Shown piece by piece: positions 24,230 to 32,122 of a DNA stretch of 64,000 bases. The DNA is from Novosphingobium sp. 28-62-57. GTDB lineage: Bacteria > Pseudomonadota > Alphaproteobacteria > Sphingomonadales > Sphingomonadaceae. Each line of letters begins with the position of its first letter. Within the stretch, counting starts at the first letter, position 1. The position numbers and the translations under genes are program-made. The notes under the pieces are model-generated. The model worked only from the letters and a program-made list of their open reading frames with translations, was not told the origin of the DNA and made no database searches. The stretch spans positions 620,001 to 684,000 of the forward strand of contig NCGO01000001.1 in NCBI GenBank assembly GCA_002256985.1, in the 5' to 3' direction.

Positions 24230-24784
24230 ATGACCGGTTTTGATTATGTAGTCCTGATCCTTGTCGGCATCGGTGCCGTCGGCGGCTTCCTGCGCGGGTT
24301 CGTCGAAGAAGTCCTGTCGCTTGCCGCTTGGTGTCTGGCCTTGCTGGCCGTGCATTACCTCCACGAAGACCTGACCGTCTGGCTCTCCGCCCATTTGCCG
24401 ACCGAGACGGGCGCGGGCGTGCTGGCTTTCGTGCTGCTGTTGCTCGGGCCCTACATTGCCACCCGCATGATCGCGCGCCGCATGGGCAGTGCCAGTCGCG
24501 ATTCGGTGGTTGGCCCAATCGATCGCCTGCTGGGGTTCGGCTTTGGCGCGCTGAAGGGCTTCATCATTGTCGTGCTGGGCTATTCGATCACGGTGTTCGG
24601 CTATGATCTGGCGTGGGGTGCAGATGGCCGCCCGCAATGGATCACGCAGGCCCGCACCTATCCGCTCCTCAATGCCGCCAGCGAAGAACTGCTCACGCTG
24701 ATCTCCGAACGGCGCGAGCAGGCCGCAGACCAAGCGCGTGAGGCGGCCCGCACCAAGGCCCGCAAACAAGTGCTGGGCGATTGA
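24230..24784 (+). CDS. cvpA: CvpA family membrane protein
   Basis: A 184-residue inner-membrane protein of the CvpA family, first linked to colicin V production and more generally to envelope stress and biofilm traits; its molecular function is unsettled. Four hydrophobic spans are visible: YVVLILVGIGAVGGFLRGF, LAAWCLALLAVHYL, GVLAFVLLLLGPYIATRMI and FGFGALKGFIIVVLGYSITV. The family's R-G-x-x-(R/E) start (GGFLRGFVEEVLS) and DRLLGFGFGALKG are present. The C-terminus is a charged cytoplasmic helix. It sits in a radA-cvpA-scaffold gene run. Confidence 0.88.
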   Translation: MTGFDYVVLILVGIGAVGGFLRGFVEEVLSLAAWCLALLAVHYLHEDLTVWLSAHLPTETGAGVLAFVLLLLGPYIATRMIARRMGSASRDSVVGPIDRLLGFGFGALKGFIIVVLGYSITVFGYDLAWGADGRPQWITQARTYPLLNAASEELLTLISERREQAADQAREAARTKARKQVLGD

Positions 24785-24785
24785 A

Positions 24786-25223
24786 TTGAGCGCGGGTGTC
24801 TCGAACGCGGGAAGGGGGCTCTACACGCCTGAAGTGCTGGCCGCAGCGATGGAGCTTGCCGCCTTCCCCTGGCGCGATGATCTGCCCTACACCGGCACGG
24901 CCCGCTCCCGCAGTTGCGGCAGCACGCTCGATCTGGCGCTCGAAACCGATGCAACCGGCGCAATCACTGCGCTGGGCTTGCGCCCACACGCTTGCGCCAT
25001 TGGTCAGGCCGCCGCCGCCCAATTCGTGCGCGGCGCAAAAGGCCAAACCCGCGCCGCCATCGCCCAAGCGCGCGCCAGCCTTGCGCTCTGGCTTGCAGGT
25101 GATGGTGCGCAGCCTGATTGGCCGGGCCTCGCCCTGCTCGATCCGGCCCGCGCTTATCCTGCGCGCCATGGCGCAATCCTGCTGGCATGGGATGCCGCGC
25201 TTGCTGCCCTGCCTACAGACTGA
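24786..25223 (+). CDS. NifU/IscU-like iron-sulfur scaffold homologue
   Basis: The 145-residue product resembles the IscU/NifU N-terminal scaffold family used in Fe-S assembly: LYTPEVLAAAMELAAFPWRD, then ARSRSCGSTLDLALETDATG with one cysteine where IscU has its first ligand, then LRPHACAIGQAAAAQFVRGA with a second. A third scaffold cysteine is not obvious, so it may be a divergent sphingomonad version with altered cluster binding. No ATG is available at the N-terminus; I use TTG 24786, one base after the cvpA stop, with a GTG at 24798 as an alternative. No isc or suf gene is adjacent. Confidence 0.7.
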   Translation: MSAGVSNAGRGLYTPEVLAAAMELAAFPWRDDLPYTGTARSRSCGSTLDLALETDATGAITALGLRPHACAIGQAAAAQFVRGAKGQTRAAIAQARASLALWLAGDGAQPDWPGLALLDPARAYPARHGAILLAWDAALAALPTD

Positions 25224-25257
25224 CGAGATAGCGTTGATACGCATAGAAACATCGCCT

Positions 25258-25344
25258 CGTCATTGCGAGGTGACGAAGTCGCCGAAGCAATCCAGAGTCC
25301 GCACAGGGCCGCTCTAGATTGCTTCGCTACGCTCGCAATGACGA
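25258..25344. repeat. Family B palindromic repeat, copy 1
   Basis: The arms CGTCATTGCGAG.. and ..CTCGCAATGACG are inverted, with internal GAAGCAATCCAGAG and CTCTAGATTGCTTCG also pairing, about 87 bp in all. Copy 2 is at 32000-32076. It lies between the scaffold gene and the transporter. The rest of the gap to 25483 holds no recognisable gene. Confidence 0.8.
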
Positions 25345-25483
25345 CAAGGCAGGGCACGTGTTGGCAAGCGACATAAGCCCCCGCACTCGGGCCTCGCAGA
25401 ATGAACAAAGGCAGGGCTTGCCGTCAGGCCAAGCGGTTGGCTACAGCACGCAGCAACAAAGCATGGTCCGGGGGAATTTTGGC

Positions 25484-27112
25484 GTGACTGCAACGGTGTC
25501 GAGCGAACATAAGATCGAGCCGAGTGCATCGGACATACGGCTTGTCATTGCCGCCAGTTCCGCCGGTACCGTGTTCGAATGGTACGATTTCTTCATCTAC
25601 GGCACGCTGGCCGCCATCATCGGCAAAACCTTTTTCCCGTCTGACAATGCCACCTTGCAGGTCCTGCTTGTCTGGGCCGGTTTTGCGGTCGGCTTCGGCT
25701 TTCGCCCCTTGGGCGCCATCCTGTTCGGCTATCTGGGGGACAAGCTGGGCCGCAAATACACGTTCCTCGTCACCGTCACGCTGATGGGCATCGCCACGGC
25801 CGGGGTCGGCCTGATCCCCTCGGCAGAAAGCATCGGCCTGTTCGCGCCCGCCATCGTCCTGCTGCTGCGCGTGCTCCAAGGCCTGGCGCTGGGCGGAGAA
25901 TATGGCGGCGCGGCGATCTATGTGGCTGAGCACGCTCCGGGCGGCAGGCGCGGTTATTACACCAGCTATATTCAGGCCAGCGTCGTCGGCGGCTTCGTGC
26001 TCAGCCTGATCGTCGTGCTCTCTAGCAAAGGCTTGATGAGCGACGCAGTCTGGCAAAGTTGGGGCTGGCGCGTGCCCTTCCTGCTCAGCATCGTGCTGCT
26101 GGCCATTTCGCTGTGGATGCGGCTGAGGCTGTCGGAAAGCCCGGTGTTCAAGGCGATGAAGGAAAGCGGCGAGCTGGCCGGAAACCCCTTTGTCGAAAGC
26201 TTTACCTACCCCGGCAACAAGCGCCGCATCTTCATTGCGCTGTTCGGCATTGCCGCAGGGCTGACAGTGATCTGGTACACCGCCATGTTCACCAGCCTCG
26301 GCTTCCTCAAATCAGCAGCGCGGATGGACGATACCTGGGCCGAGATCATCATCGGCATCGGCGGGGCCATCGGCATGACATTCTATCTGATCGCAGGTGC
26401 TTGGTCGGACCGGGTCGGGCGCAAAAAGCCGATCGTGATCGGCTATGCGCTCACGCTGCTGCTGCTGTTCCCCACCTTCTGGCTGCTCGGGTCTGCCGCC
26501 AATCCCGAACTCGCAGCGGCCGCACAGCGCAATCCGGTGGTCGTGGCCGGGCCAGACTGCAATTACAGCCCCTTTGCTTCCGAACAATCCAGCAACTGCG
26601 CCCGGCTCCTGTCCGATCTTTCCGCCTCGGGCATCAGCTACCAGCTTGATACCGCCCCCAGCTTCACCGCCACTGTCGGCGGCGCACCGATGGCGATCGC
26701 CACCTATCCGTGGACGGAAAAAGCCGCCGTGCGGATCAAGGCGTTGCAGGCCGATCTTTCGGCCCACGGCTATGACTTTGCCAAAGTGAAGCCCTCGGCG
26801 GGCAGACTGGCGCTAGTCCTTGTCGCGCTTGCCCTGCTGATGGCCATGTCCGGCGCCACTTATGGCCCAGTCGCTGCGCTGCTGTCGGAAATGTTCCCAC
26901 CGCGCATCCGCTACAGCTCGATGTCGATCCCCTACCACCTTGGCACCGGCTATTTCGGCGGCTTTCTGCCGCTGATTTCCAGCTATATCGTGGCCCGCAC
27001 CGGCGATCCCTATGCAGGGCTCTGGTACACGTGGGTCGTCGTCCTGGTCGCGTTCCTCGTGGCGATCTGGGGCCTGAAGCCGGGACTGGCGACTGACTTT
27101 GCCGACGACTGA
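25484..27112 (+). CDS. MFS transporter, metabolite:H+ symporter (MHS) type
   Basis: A 12-span major facilitator of the MHS type (relatives transport proline/betaine, shikimate or dicarboxylates). The N-terminus AASSAGTVFEWYDFFIYGTL and the loop GYLGDKLGRKYTFLVTVTLM are typical, with LRVLQGLALGGEYGGAAIYV after. The start is placed at GTG 25484 because GGGGA lies 9 nt upstream; ATG 25463 adds seven residues without a ribosome site. An unusual feature is a roughly 100-residue hydrophilic insert after the eighth or ninth span, containing CNYSPFASEQSSNC, so a disulfide-bearing periplasmic domain is likely. The 3' end overlaps alr by 14 bases. Substrate is unknown. Confidence 0.88.
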   Translation: MTATVSSEHKIEPSASDIRLVIAASSAGTVFEWYDFFIYGTLAAIIGKTFFPSDNATLQVLLVWAGFAVGFGFRPLGAILFGYLGDKLGRKYTFLVTVTLMGIATAGVGLIPSAESIGLFAPAIVLLLRVLQGLALGGEYGGAAIYVAEHAPGGRRGYYTSYIQASVVGGFVLSLIVVLSSKGLMSDAVWQSWGWRVPFLLSIVLLAISLWMRLRLSESPVFKAMKESGELAGNPFVESFTYPGNKRRIFIALFGIAAGLTVIWYTAMFTSLGFLKSAARMDDTWAEIIIGIGGAIGMTFYLIAGAWSDRVGRKKPIVIGYALTLLLLFPTFWLLGSAANPELAAAAQRNPVVVAGPDCNYSPFASEQSSNCARLLSDLSASGISYQLDTAPSFTATVGGAPMAIATYPWTEKAAVRIKALQADLSAHGYDFAKVKPSAGRLALVLVALALLMAMSGATYGPVAALLSEMFPPRIRYSSMSIPYHLGTGYFGGFLPLISSYIVARTGDPYAGLWYTWVVVLVAFLVAIWGLKPGLATDFADD

Positions 27113-28163
27113 AATCAAAGCGCCGCCCGCCACCCTGCGCCTCTCGCTCGATAGCGCAGCGCTGGCGGCAAACTGGCGCGCGCTCGATGCGCTGTCGGGC
27201 ACGGCTGCCGCTGGCGCTGCGGTAAAAGCCAATGCCTATGGCCTCGGCGCCGCCCGCGTCGTGCCGCTCCTTGCCGCAGCCGGGTGTCGCGATTTCTTCG
27301 TGGCGCACTGGTCGGAAGTGCCAGCGCTTCTACCGCACGTTCCGGCAGAGCGCATAGCTGTGCTGCACGGCCCCGTTAACCGTGACGAGGCCGACTTTGC
27401 CCGCAGCACCGGCACGCGGCCCGTGCTCAACAGCCTGTCCCAGATCCAGCTCTGGGCGCAATCGGGCGGCGGCCCCTGCCATCTGATGGTCGATACCGGC
27501 ATGAACCGCCTCGGGCTCGAACTTTGCCATCTGGCAGACCCGGCGATTGCAGCACTCGATATCGATATCTGCATGAGCCACCTTGCCAGCGCGGACGAGG
27601 ACGTTGCGCAGAACGAGGCCCAACGCCTGCGCTTTGCCGATGTGCGCGCTGCCATCGCCGCACGCCGCTACAGCTTTGCCAACAGCGCCGGCATAGCTCT
27701 GGGCGCGGCCTTTCATGCGGATCTCACCCGGCCCGGCATTGCGCTCTACGGTGGCATCGTCCGTCCCGAACTGGCAGGCGTCATTCAACCCGTGGCCCGG
27801 CCCGAGGCCATGGTCCTGCAAGTCCGCCAGCTTCAGCCCAGCGACAAGGTCGGCTACAACGCCCTGTTCACCGCAACTGCGCCGATGCGGGTGGGCGTGC
27901 TCTCGCTCGGCTATGCCGATGGCTACTTGCGCTGCTGGACGGGCAAGGGCCGCTTTTCATGGCAAGGCCGCAGCATTCCGACGCTGGGCCGCGTTTCGAT
28001 GGATCTGACCATAGTGGATCTGTCCGATTGCCCCGATTGTGCGGAGGGTGATTGGCTGGCGGCGGACTATGATCTGCCCCTTGCGGCGCAGCAAACCGGG
28101 CTTTCACAATATGAATTGCTCACCCTGATGGGCCAAAGATTTTCACGTCAATCTGGTTCTTAA
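27099..28163 (+). CDS. alr: Alanine racemase
   Basis: Alr interconverts L- and D-alanine with PLP, supplying D-Ala for peptidoglycan. The 354-residue product has the PLP lysine in GAAVKANAYGLGAARV, the substrate/PLP segments HLMVDTGMNRLGLE, MSHLASADEDV, RPGIALYGGI and the C-terminal tyrosine motif KVGYNALFTA. The only plausible start is TTG 27099 inside the end of the MFS gene; no ATG occurs before the conserved N-terminus. The 14-base overlap suggests translational coupling to the transporter. Confidence 0.92.
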   Translation: MPTTEIKAPPATLRLSLDSAALAANWRALDALSGTAAAGAAVKANAYGLGAARVVPLLAAAGCRDFFVAHWSEVPALLPHVPAERIAVLHGPVNRDEADFARSTGTRPVLNSLSQIQLWAQSGGGPCHLMVDTGMNRLGLELCHLADPAIAALDIDICMSHLASADEDVAQNEAQRLRFADVRAAIAARRYSFANSAGIALGAAFHADLTRPGIALYGGIVRPELAGVIQPVARPEAMVLQVRQLQPSDKVGYNALFTATAPMRVGVLSLGYADGYLRCWTGKGRFSWQGRSIPTLGRVSMDLTIVDLSDCPDCAEGDWLAADYDLPLAAQQTGLSQYELLTLMGQRFSRQSGS

Positions 28164-28241
28164 CGGTACTTGTTAAGATATGTTGCGCCGCACATACTGC
28201 ACGTGCTAATACATAGCAACGTCGCAGTAGGAAGCCATACC

Positions 28242-28802
28242 ATGGCCAGTGAATCCAAGAATGGCGGCACGGTTATAATCAAGAAATACGCTAACCGGCG
28301 CCTCTATAACACCAGCACATCGAGCTACATCACGCTCGACCATCTCGCGCAGATGGTGAAGGAAAACGTCGACTTCAAAGTCCTCGATGCCAAGACGGGT
28401 GCCGATCTCACGCACGCGATCCTGACTCAGATCATCATGGACGAAGAAGCCGCGGGCGAGCAGATGCTGCCCACCAACTTCCTGCGTCAGTTGATCTCGA
28501 TGTATGGCAATTCGATGCAGGCTTTCCTGCCCAGCTATCTCGAAGCCTCGATGGACCATTTCCGCGAAAACCAGGCCAAGATGCGCAAAGCGATCGAGGA
28601 AAGCCTCGGCGCCAACCCGCTCGCCCAGATTGCCCAGCGCAACATGGAAATGTTCAAGGCTGCCGCCGCCGCGTTTGTGCCTGCATCTCCAGCCCAGGCT
28701 CCGGCCGAACAGGCACCTGTCAGCGCCGAAGCTGATGATCTCGATGCCCTGCGCAAACAGATGGCCGAAATGCAAAAGAAGCTGGATCAGCTTTCCAGCT
28801 GA
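28242..28802 (+). CDS. phaR: Polyhydroxyalkanoate synthesis repressor PhaR
   Basis: PhaR represses phasin genes and binds PHA granules, linking polymer storage to gene expression. The 186-residue product has the PHB_acc_N DNA-binding domain (VIIKKYANRRLYNTSTSSYI, then TLDHLAQMVKENVDFKVLDA) and a PHB_acc domain (NFLRQLISMYGNSMQAFLPS, EASMDHFRENQAKMRKAIEE). An Ala/Pro linker leads to a C-terminal coiled coil (LDALRKQMAEMQKKLDQL). ATG 28242 has AGGAAG 7 nt upstream. No PHA synthase or phasin gene is in the window. Confidence 0.92.
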   Translation: MASESKNGGTVIIKKYANRRLYNTSTSSYITLDHLAQMVKENVDFKVLDAKTGADLTHAILTQIIMDEEAAGEQMLPTNFLRQLISMYGNSMQAFLPSYLEASMDHFRENQAKMRKAIEESLGANPLAQIAQRNMEMFKAAAAAFVPASPAQAPAEQAPVSAEADDLDALRKQMAEMQKKLDQLSS

Positions 28803-28810
28803 TTTGAACC

Positions 28811-28837
28811 CCGCAATGCCCACGCCGGGCATTGCGG
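28811..28837 (+). terminator. Hairpin after phaR
   Basis: A perfect 11-bp stem CCGCAATGCCC / GGGCATTGCGG with a 5-nt loop starts 8 bases after the phaR stop. The downstream tract TCATGGCTTTT is only partly T-rich, so it could be an imperfect terminator. Confidence 0.6.
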
Positions 28838-28868
28838 TCATGGCTTTTGCGCTTTAACGCGCAAACCC

Positions 28869-30416
28869 ATGAACCAGCCAGCCATAAAGCACGCGCTCAA
28901 CGTAAAGCGCGCCGAAGACTTCGCCCAGTGGTATCAAGCCGTGATCGCCGAGGCCGAACTGGCCGAGGAATCCGGCGTCCGCGGCTGCATGGTCATCCGC
29001 CCGTGGGGCTATGGCATCTGGGAACGCATCCAGAAACTGATGGACGCGCAGATCAAGGATGCTGGCGTCGAAAACTGCTACTTCCCGCTGTTCATCCCGC
29101 TGTCCTACTTCGCCAAAGAGGCTGAGCACGTCGAAGGCTTTGCCAAGGAAATGGCGGTCGTCACCCACCACCGCCTGATTTCTGACGGGAAGGGCGGGTT
29201 GACGCCCGATCCCGAAGCCAAGCTAGAAGAACCGCTGGTCGTGCGCCCCACGTCTGAAACCGTGATCGGCGCAGCCATGGCGCGCTGGGTGCAATCGTGG
29301 CGTGATTTGCCGCTGATGGTCAACCAATGGGCCAATGTCGTGCGCTGGGAAATGCGCACGCGCATGTTCCTGCGCACCAGCGAATTCCTCTGGCAGGAAG
29401 GCCACACCGCCCACGCCGATCAGGCCGATGCTATGGCCGAAACCCTGCGCGCGCTCGAAATGTACCGCGCCTTTGCCGAAGGCCCGCTCGCCATGCCGGT
29501 CATCGCCGGGCCCAAGCCCGAGAATGAGCGCTTCCCCGGCGCGGTTGAGACCTTCTCGATCGAGGCGATGATGCAGGATGGCAAGGCGCTGCAGGCCGGC
29601 ACCTCGCACTACCTCGGCACCACGTTCGCACAGGCCGCCGGCATCCGCTATCAGGACAAGGAAGGCCAGCAGGCGCTCGCCCACACCACCTCATGGGGCG
29701 TCTCCACCCGCCTGATCGGCGGCGTGATCATGACGCACGGCGATGACGATGGCTTGCGCGTGCCCCCGCAGATCGCCCCGCAGCAGATCGTCATCCTCCC
29801 CATGCTGCGCGACAATGACGGCGATGATGCGCTGCTCGCCTATTGCGAAGAAATCCGCGCCGCCCTGTCCAAACAGAGTGCCTTCGGCGAACGTATCCGC
29901 GTCCTGCTCGACAAGCGCCCCGGCAAGGCCACGCAAAAGCGCTGGGCCTGGGTCAAGAAGGGCGTCCCGCTGATCCTCGAAATCGGCGGCCGCGATGCCG
30001 AAGGCGGTCAGGTTTCGGCCCTGCGCCGCGATCAGCTCTGGCGGCTTGACGCCAAGCCAAACTTCGTCGGCCAGTCGAAAGAAGCCTTCATCGCCAGCGC
30101 CGCGTCCGAACTCGAAGCCATCCAGACCGCGCTCCACGAAGCAGCCCGCGCCCGCCGCGATGCCCAGATCGAGCGTGGCGTGACCGATCTCGACGGCCTG
30201 AAAGCCTACTTCGCCGAGGGCAACAAGCATCCGGGCTGGGTCGAAATGGGCTGGTCCAAGCCCACCGGTTCCGCGCTCGATGCCGTCGTCGAACAGCTCA
30301 AGGCGCTCAAACTCACCATCCGCAACACGCCTTTGAACGCACCCATGCCCACCGGCACTTGCCCCTTCACCGGCGCGCCTGCGACCGAAACCATCCTGAT
30401 CGCCCGCTCGTATTGA
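28869..30416 (+). CDS. proS: Prolyl-tRNA synthetase, eukaryote/archaeal type
   Basis: ProRS charges tRNA-Pro. The 515-residue product starts almost directly with the class II core (KRAEDFAQWYQAVIAEAELA, RGCMVIRPWGYGIWERIQKL) and has motif 2 NQWANVVRWEMRTRMFLRTS and the TRLIGGVIMTHGDDDG motif 3 region. The editing (INS) domain of the E. coli type is missing, and there is an extra C-terminal domain (HPGWVEMGWSKP, CPFTGAPATE), both typical of the eukaryote/archaeal type. It therefore probably lacks cis-editing of Ala-tRNA-Pro. Start ATG 28869 follows the phaR hairpin; no clear Shine-Dalgarno is seen. Confidence 0.95.
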   Translation: MNQPAIKHALNVKRAEDFAQWYQAVIAEAELAEESGVRGCMVIRPWGYGIWERIQKLMDAQIKDAGVENCYFPLFIPLSYFAKEAEHVEGFAKEMAVVTHHRLISDGKGGLTPDPEAKLEEPLVVRPTSETVIGAAMARWVQSWRDLPLMVNQWANVVRWEMRTRMFLRTSEFLWQEGHTAHADQADAMAETLRALEMYRAFAEGPLAMPVIAGPKPENERFPGAVETFSIEAMMQDGKALQAGTSHYLGTTFAQAAGIRYQDKEGQQALAHTTSWGVSTRLIGGVIMTHGDDDGLRVPPQIAPQQIVILPMLRDNDGDDALLAYCEEIRAALSKQSAFGERIRVLLDKRPGKATQKRWAWVKKGVPLILEIGGRDAEGGQVSALRRDQLWRLDAKPNFVGQSKEAFIASAASELEAIQTALHEAARARRDAQIERGVTDLDGLKAYFAEGNKHPGWVEMGWSKPTGSALDAVVEQLKALKLTIRNTPLNAPMPTGTCPFTGAPATETILIARSY

Positions 30417-30420
30417 AGTT

Positions 30421-30545
30421 GTTTCGCGCGGAGACGCGGAGACGCGGAGAAGGGCAGGATAAATGATGCTGCCCTGTGGCAAGGCCGTCATTCTCTCCTG
30501 CCATTACTCCCTTTTCTCCGCGCCTCCGCGTCTCTGCGCGCATTC
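30421..30545 (+). repeat. Copy 4 of family A, shortened and diverged
   Basis: The left arm TTTCGCGCGGAGACGCGGAG and the right arm CTCCGCGCCTCCGCGTCTCT followed by GCGCG form the same inverted structure as the other three copies. The internal TTGCGAAAAACGC core is missing and the element is only about 125 bp. It fills most of the gap between proS and the peptidase gene. Confidence 0.7.
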
Positions 30546-30649
30546 ATCTTTTTCGCCCCAGCGCGCCCAGACCTCAGAATCCCATTGGCCGTCCACCCTT
30601 TTTGTCGGGGGGGCTTGGCGGTTGGCGCAGGCCGGTTAAGGTCCACCGC

Positions 30650-31984
30650 ATGAGAACCATCCTCGCCCTGATCCCGCTCCTCGCCTCCACCGCCGCTTAT
30701 GCCGCGCCCGAGGATGCCATTTCCGAAGCCCGCCTGCGCGCTGATGTGGAAAAGCTGGTCAGCTTCGGCACCCGCCACACGCTGTCCTCGCAAACCGATC
30801 CCAAACGCGGCATCGGCGCAGCCCGCACTTGGGCAGAAAGCGAATTCCGCAAGACCAGCGCGGCTTGCGGCAATTGCCTTGAGATCGTCCTGCCCGAAAC
30901 CGTCGTCACCGGCGACCGCGTCCCTGCGCCGACCCGCCTCGTCAATGTCGTCGCCATCCAGCGCGGCACCGAACGCCCGAACGAAGTCGTGATCGTCCAA
31001 GGCCATATCGACAGCCGCGTCTCAAACATTCTCGATGCCACCAGCGACGCTCCCGGCGCAAACGACAACGCCTCGGGCACCGCGCTCGTCCTCGAAGCGG
31101 CCCGCGCCCTCAGCCGCGAGAAATTCCCCACCACCGTGGTCTATGCCGCCCTGTCGGGCGAAGAACAGGGCCTGCTCGGCGGCAAATTGCTGGCAGATTA
31201 TGCGACCGCCCAAGGCTGGACCGTCAAGGCCGTTCTGAACAACGATATCGTCGGCGGCTCCACCGGCTCTGACGGCTATCGCGACAACGCCAATGTCCGC
31301 GTCCTGTCCGAAGCCCTCCGCGCCGATTCCACCGATGCCCTGCGCGCCCAGATGCGCCGCTTTGGGGGTGAGAACGACAGCCCCTCGCGCAACATCTCCC
31401 GCTGGGTGGCAAAACTTGCCGAAGCCGACACCGCCAAAGGCCTCGCCGTCCGCCAGATCTGGCGCGCTGACCGGATGGGCCGGGGCGGAGACCAGCTGCC
31501 GTTCTCTGACAAGGGCTATCCCGCCGTCCGCTTTACCGTGGCGGTCGAAGATTACGAACACCAACATCAGGACTTGCGCACCGAAGGCGGCGTCAAATTC
31601 GGCGATACGGTCGACGAAATGGACTTCCCCTACCTCGCCAAAGTCACCCGGCTCAACGTGCGCGCATTGGCCAAACTCGCCCGCACGCCCATGCCGCCCG
31701 CCCCGGTGGTGAAGGGCGCGGTCAAGCCCAGCACCGATATCGAATGGCAGCCCGTCCCCGGCGCGGTCCGCTACAGCTTGTGGCAGCGCCGCACCGATGC
31801 GCCGATGTGGCAAACCAAACTGCTCGAAACCGCCGACACCAAAGCCAGCCTTCCCGGCGTCCGCGCCGATGATTGGCTGTTCGGCGTCAACGCAGTCGCG
31901 GCAGACGGCTCGGAAAGCCCCATCGCTTCGGCCGTCCCTGGCGGCCAGTTCGCGCCGCTAATCTCGGCAATTGCCAAGCCTTGA
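30650..31984 (+). CDS. Secreted M28-family zinc aminopeptidase
   Basis: A 444-residue exported peptidase. A signal peptide (MRTILALIPLLASTAAYAAP) precedes the M28 catalytic domain. The metal ligands are visible in VQGHIDSR, GANDNASGTALVLEA, SGEEQGLLGGKLL (catalytic Glu-Glu), NNDIVGG and the late histidine of EDYEHQHQ. The C-terminal 90 residues (IEWQPVPGAVRYSLWQRRTD to VAADGSESPIASA) look like a fibronectin-III-type beta domain. It probably trims peptides in the periplasm or outside the cell. The ATG at 30650 is chosen for the signal peptide; the open frame runs upstream through repeat DNA. Flanked by repeat elements on both sides. Confidence 0.88.
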   Translation: MRTILALIPLLASTAAYAAPEDAISEARLRADVEKLVSFGTRHTLSSQTDPKRGIGAARTWAESEFRKTSAACGNCLEIVLPETVVTGDRVPAPTRLVNVVAIQRGTERPNEVVIVQGHIDSRVSNILDATSDAPGANDNASGTALVLEAARALSREKFPTTVVYAALSGEEQGLLGGKLLADYATAQGWTVKAVLNNDIVGGSTGSDGYRDNANVRVLSEALRADSTDALRAQMRRFGGENDSPSRNISRWVAKLAEADTAKGLAVRQIWRADRMGRGGDQLPFSDKGYPAVRFTVAVEDYEHQHQDLRTEGGVKFGDTVDEMDFPYLAKVTRLNVRALAKLARTPMPPAPVVKGAVKPSTDIEWQPVPGAVRYSLWQRRTDAPMWQTKLLETADTKASLPGVRADDWLFGVNAVAADGSESPIASAVPGGQFAPLISAIAKP

Positions 31985-31999
31985 TCTCACCCACCCATT

Positions 32000-32076
32000 C
32001 GTCATTGCGAGCGAAGCGAAGCAATCCAGAGTCGCCCCACACAGCACTGGATTGCCTCGCTTCGCTCGCAATGACG
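32000..32076. repeat. Family B palindromic repeat, copy 2
   Basis: CGTCATTGCGAGCGAAGCGA and its inverted partner TCGCTTCGCTCGCAATGACG surround AGCAATCCAGAG..ACTGGATTGCC. It is a tighter version of the element at 25258-25344. It lies between the M28 peptidase gene and rnr. Confidence 0.85.
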
Positions 32077-32122
32077 ATAACATGGCGCCCAATTGCTTGC
32101 CTTGGCGGCCTATAACGCCCAC

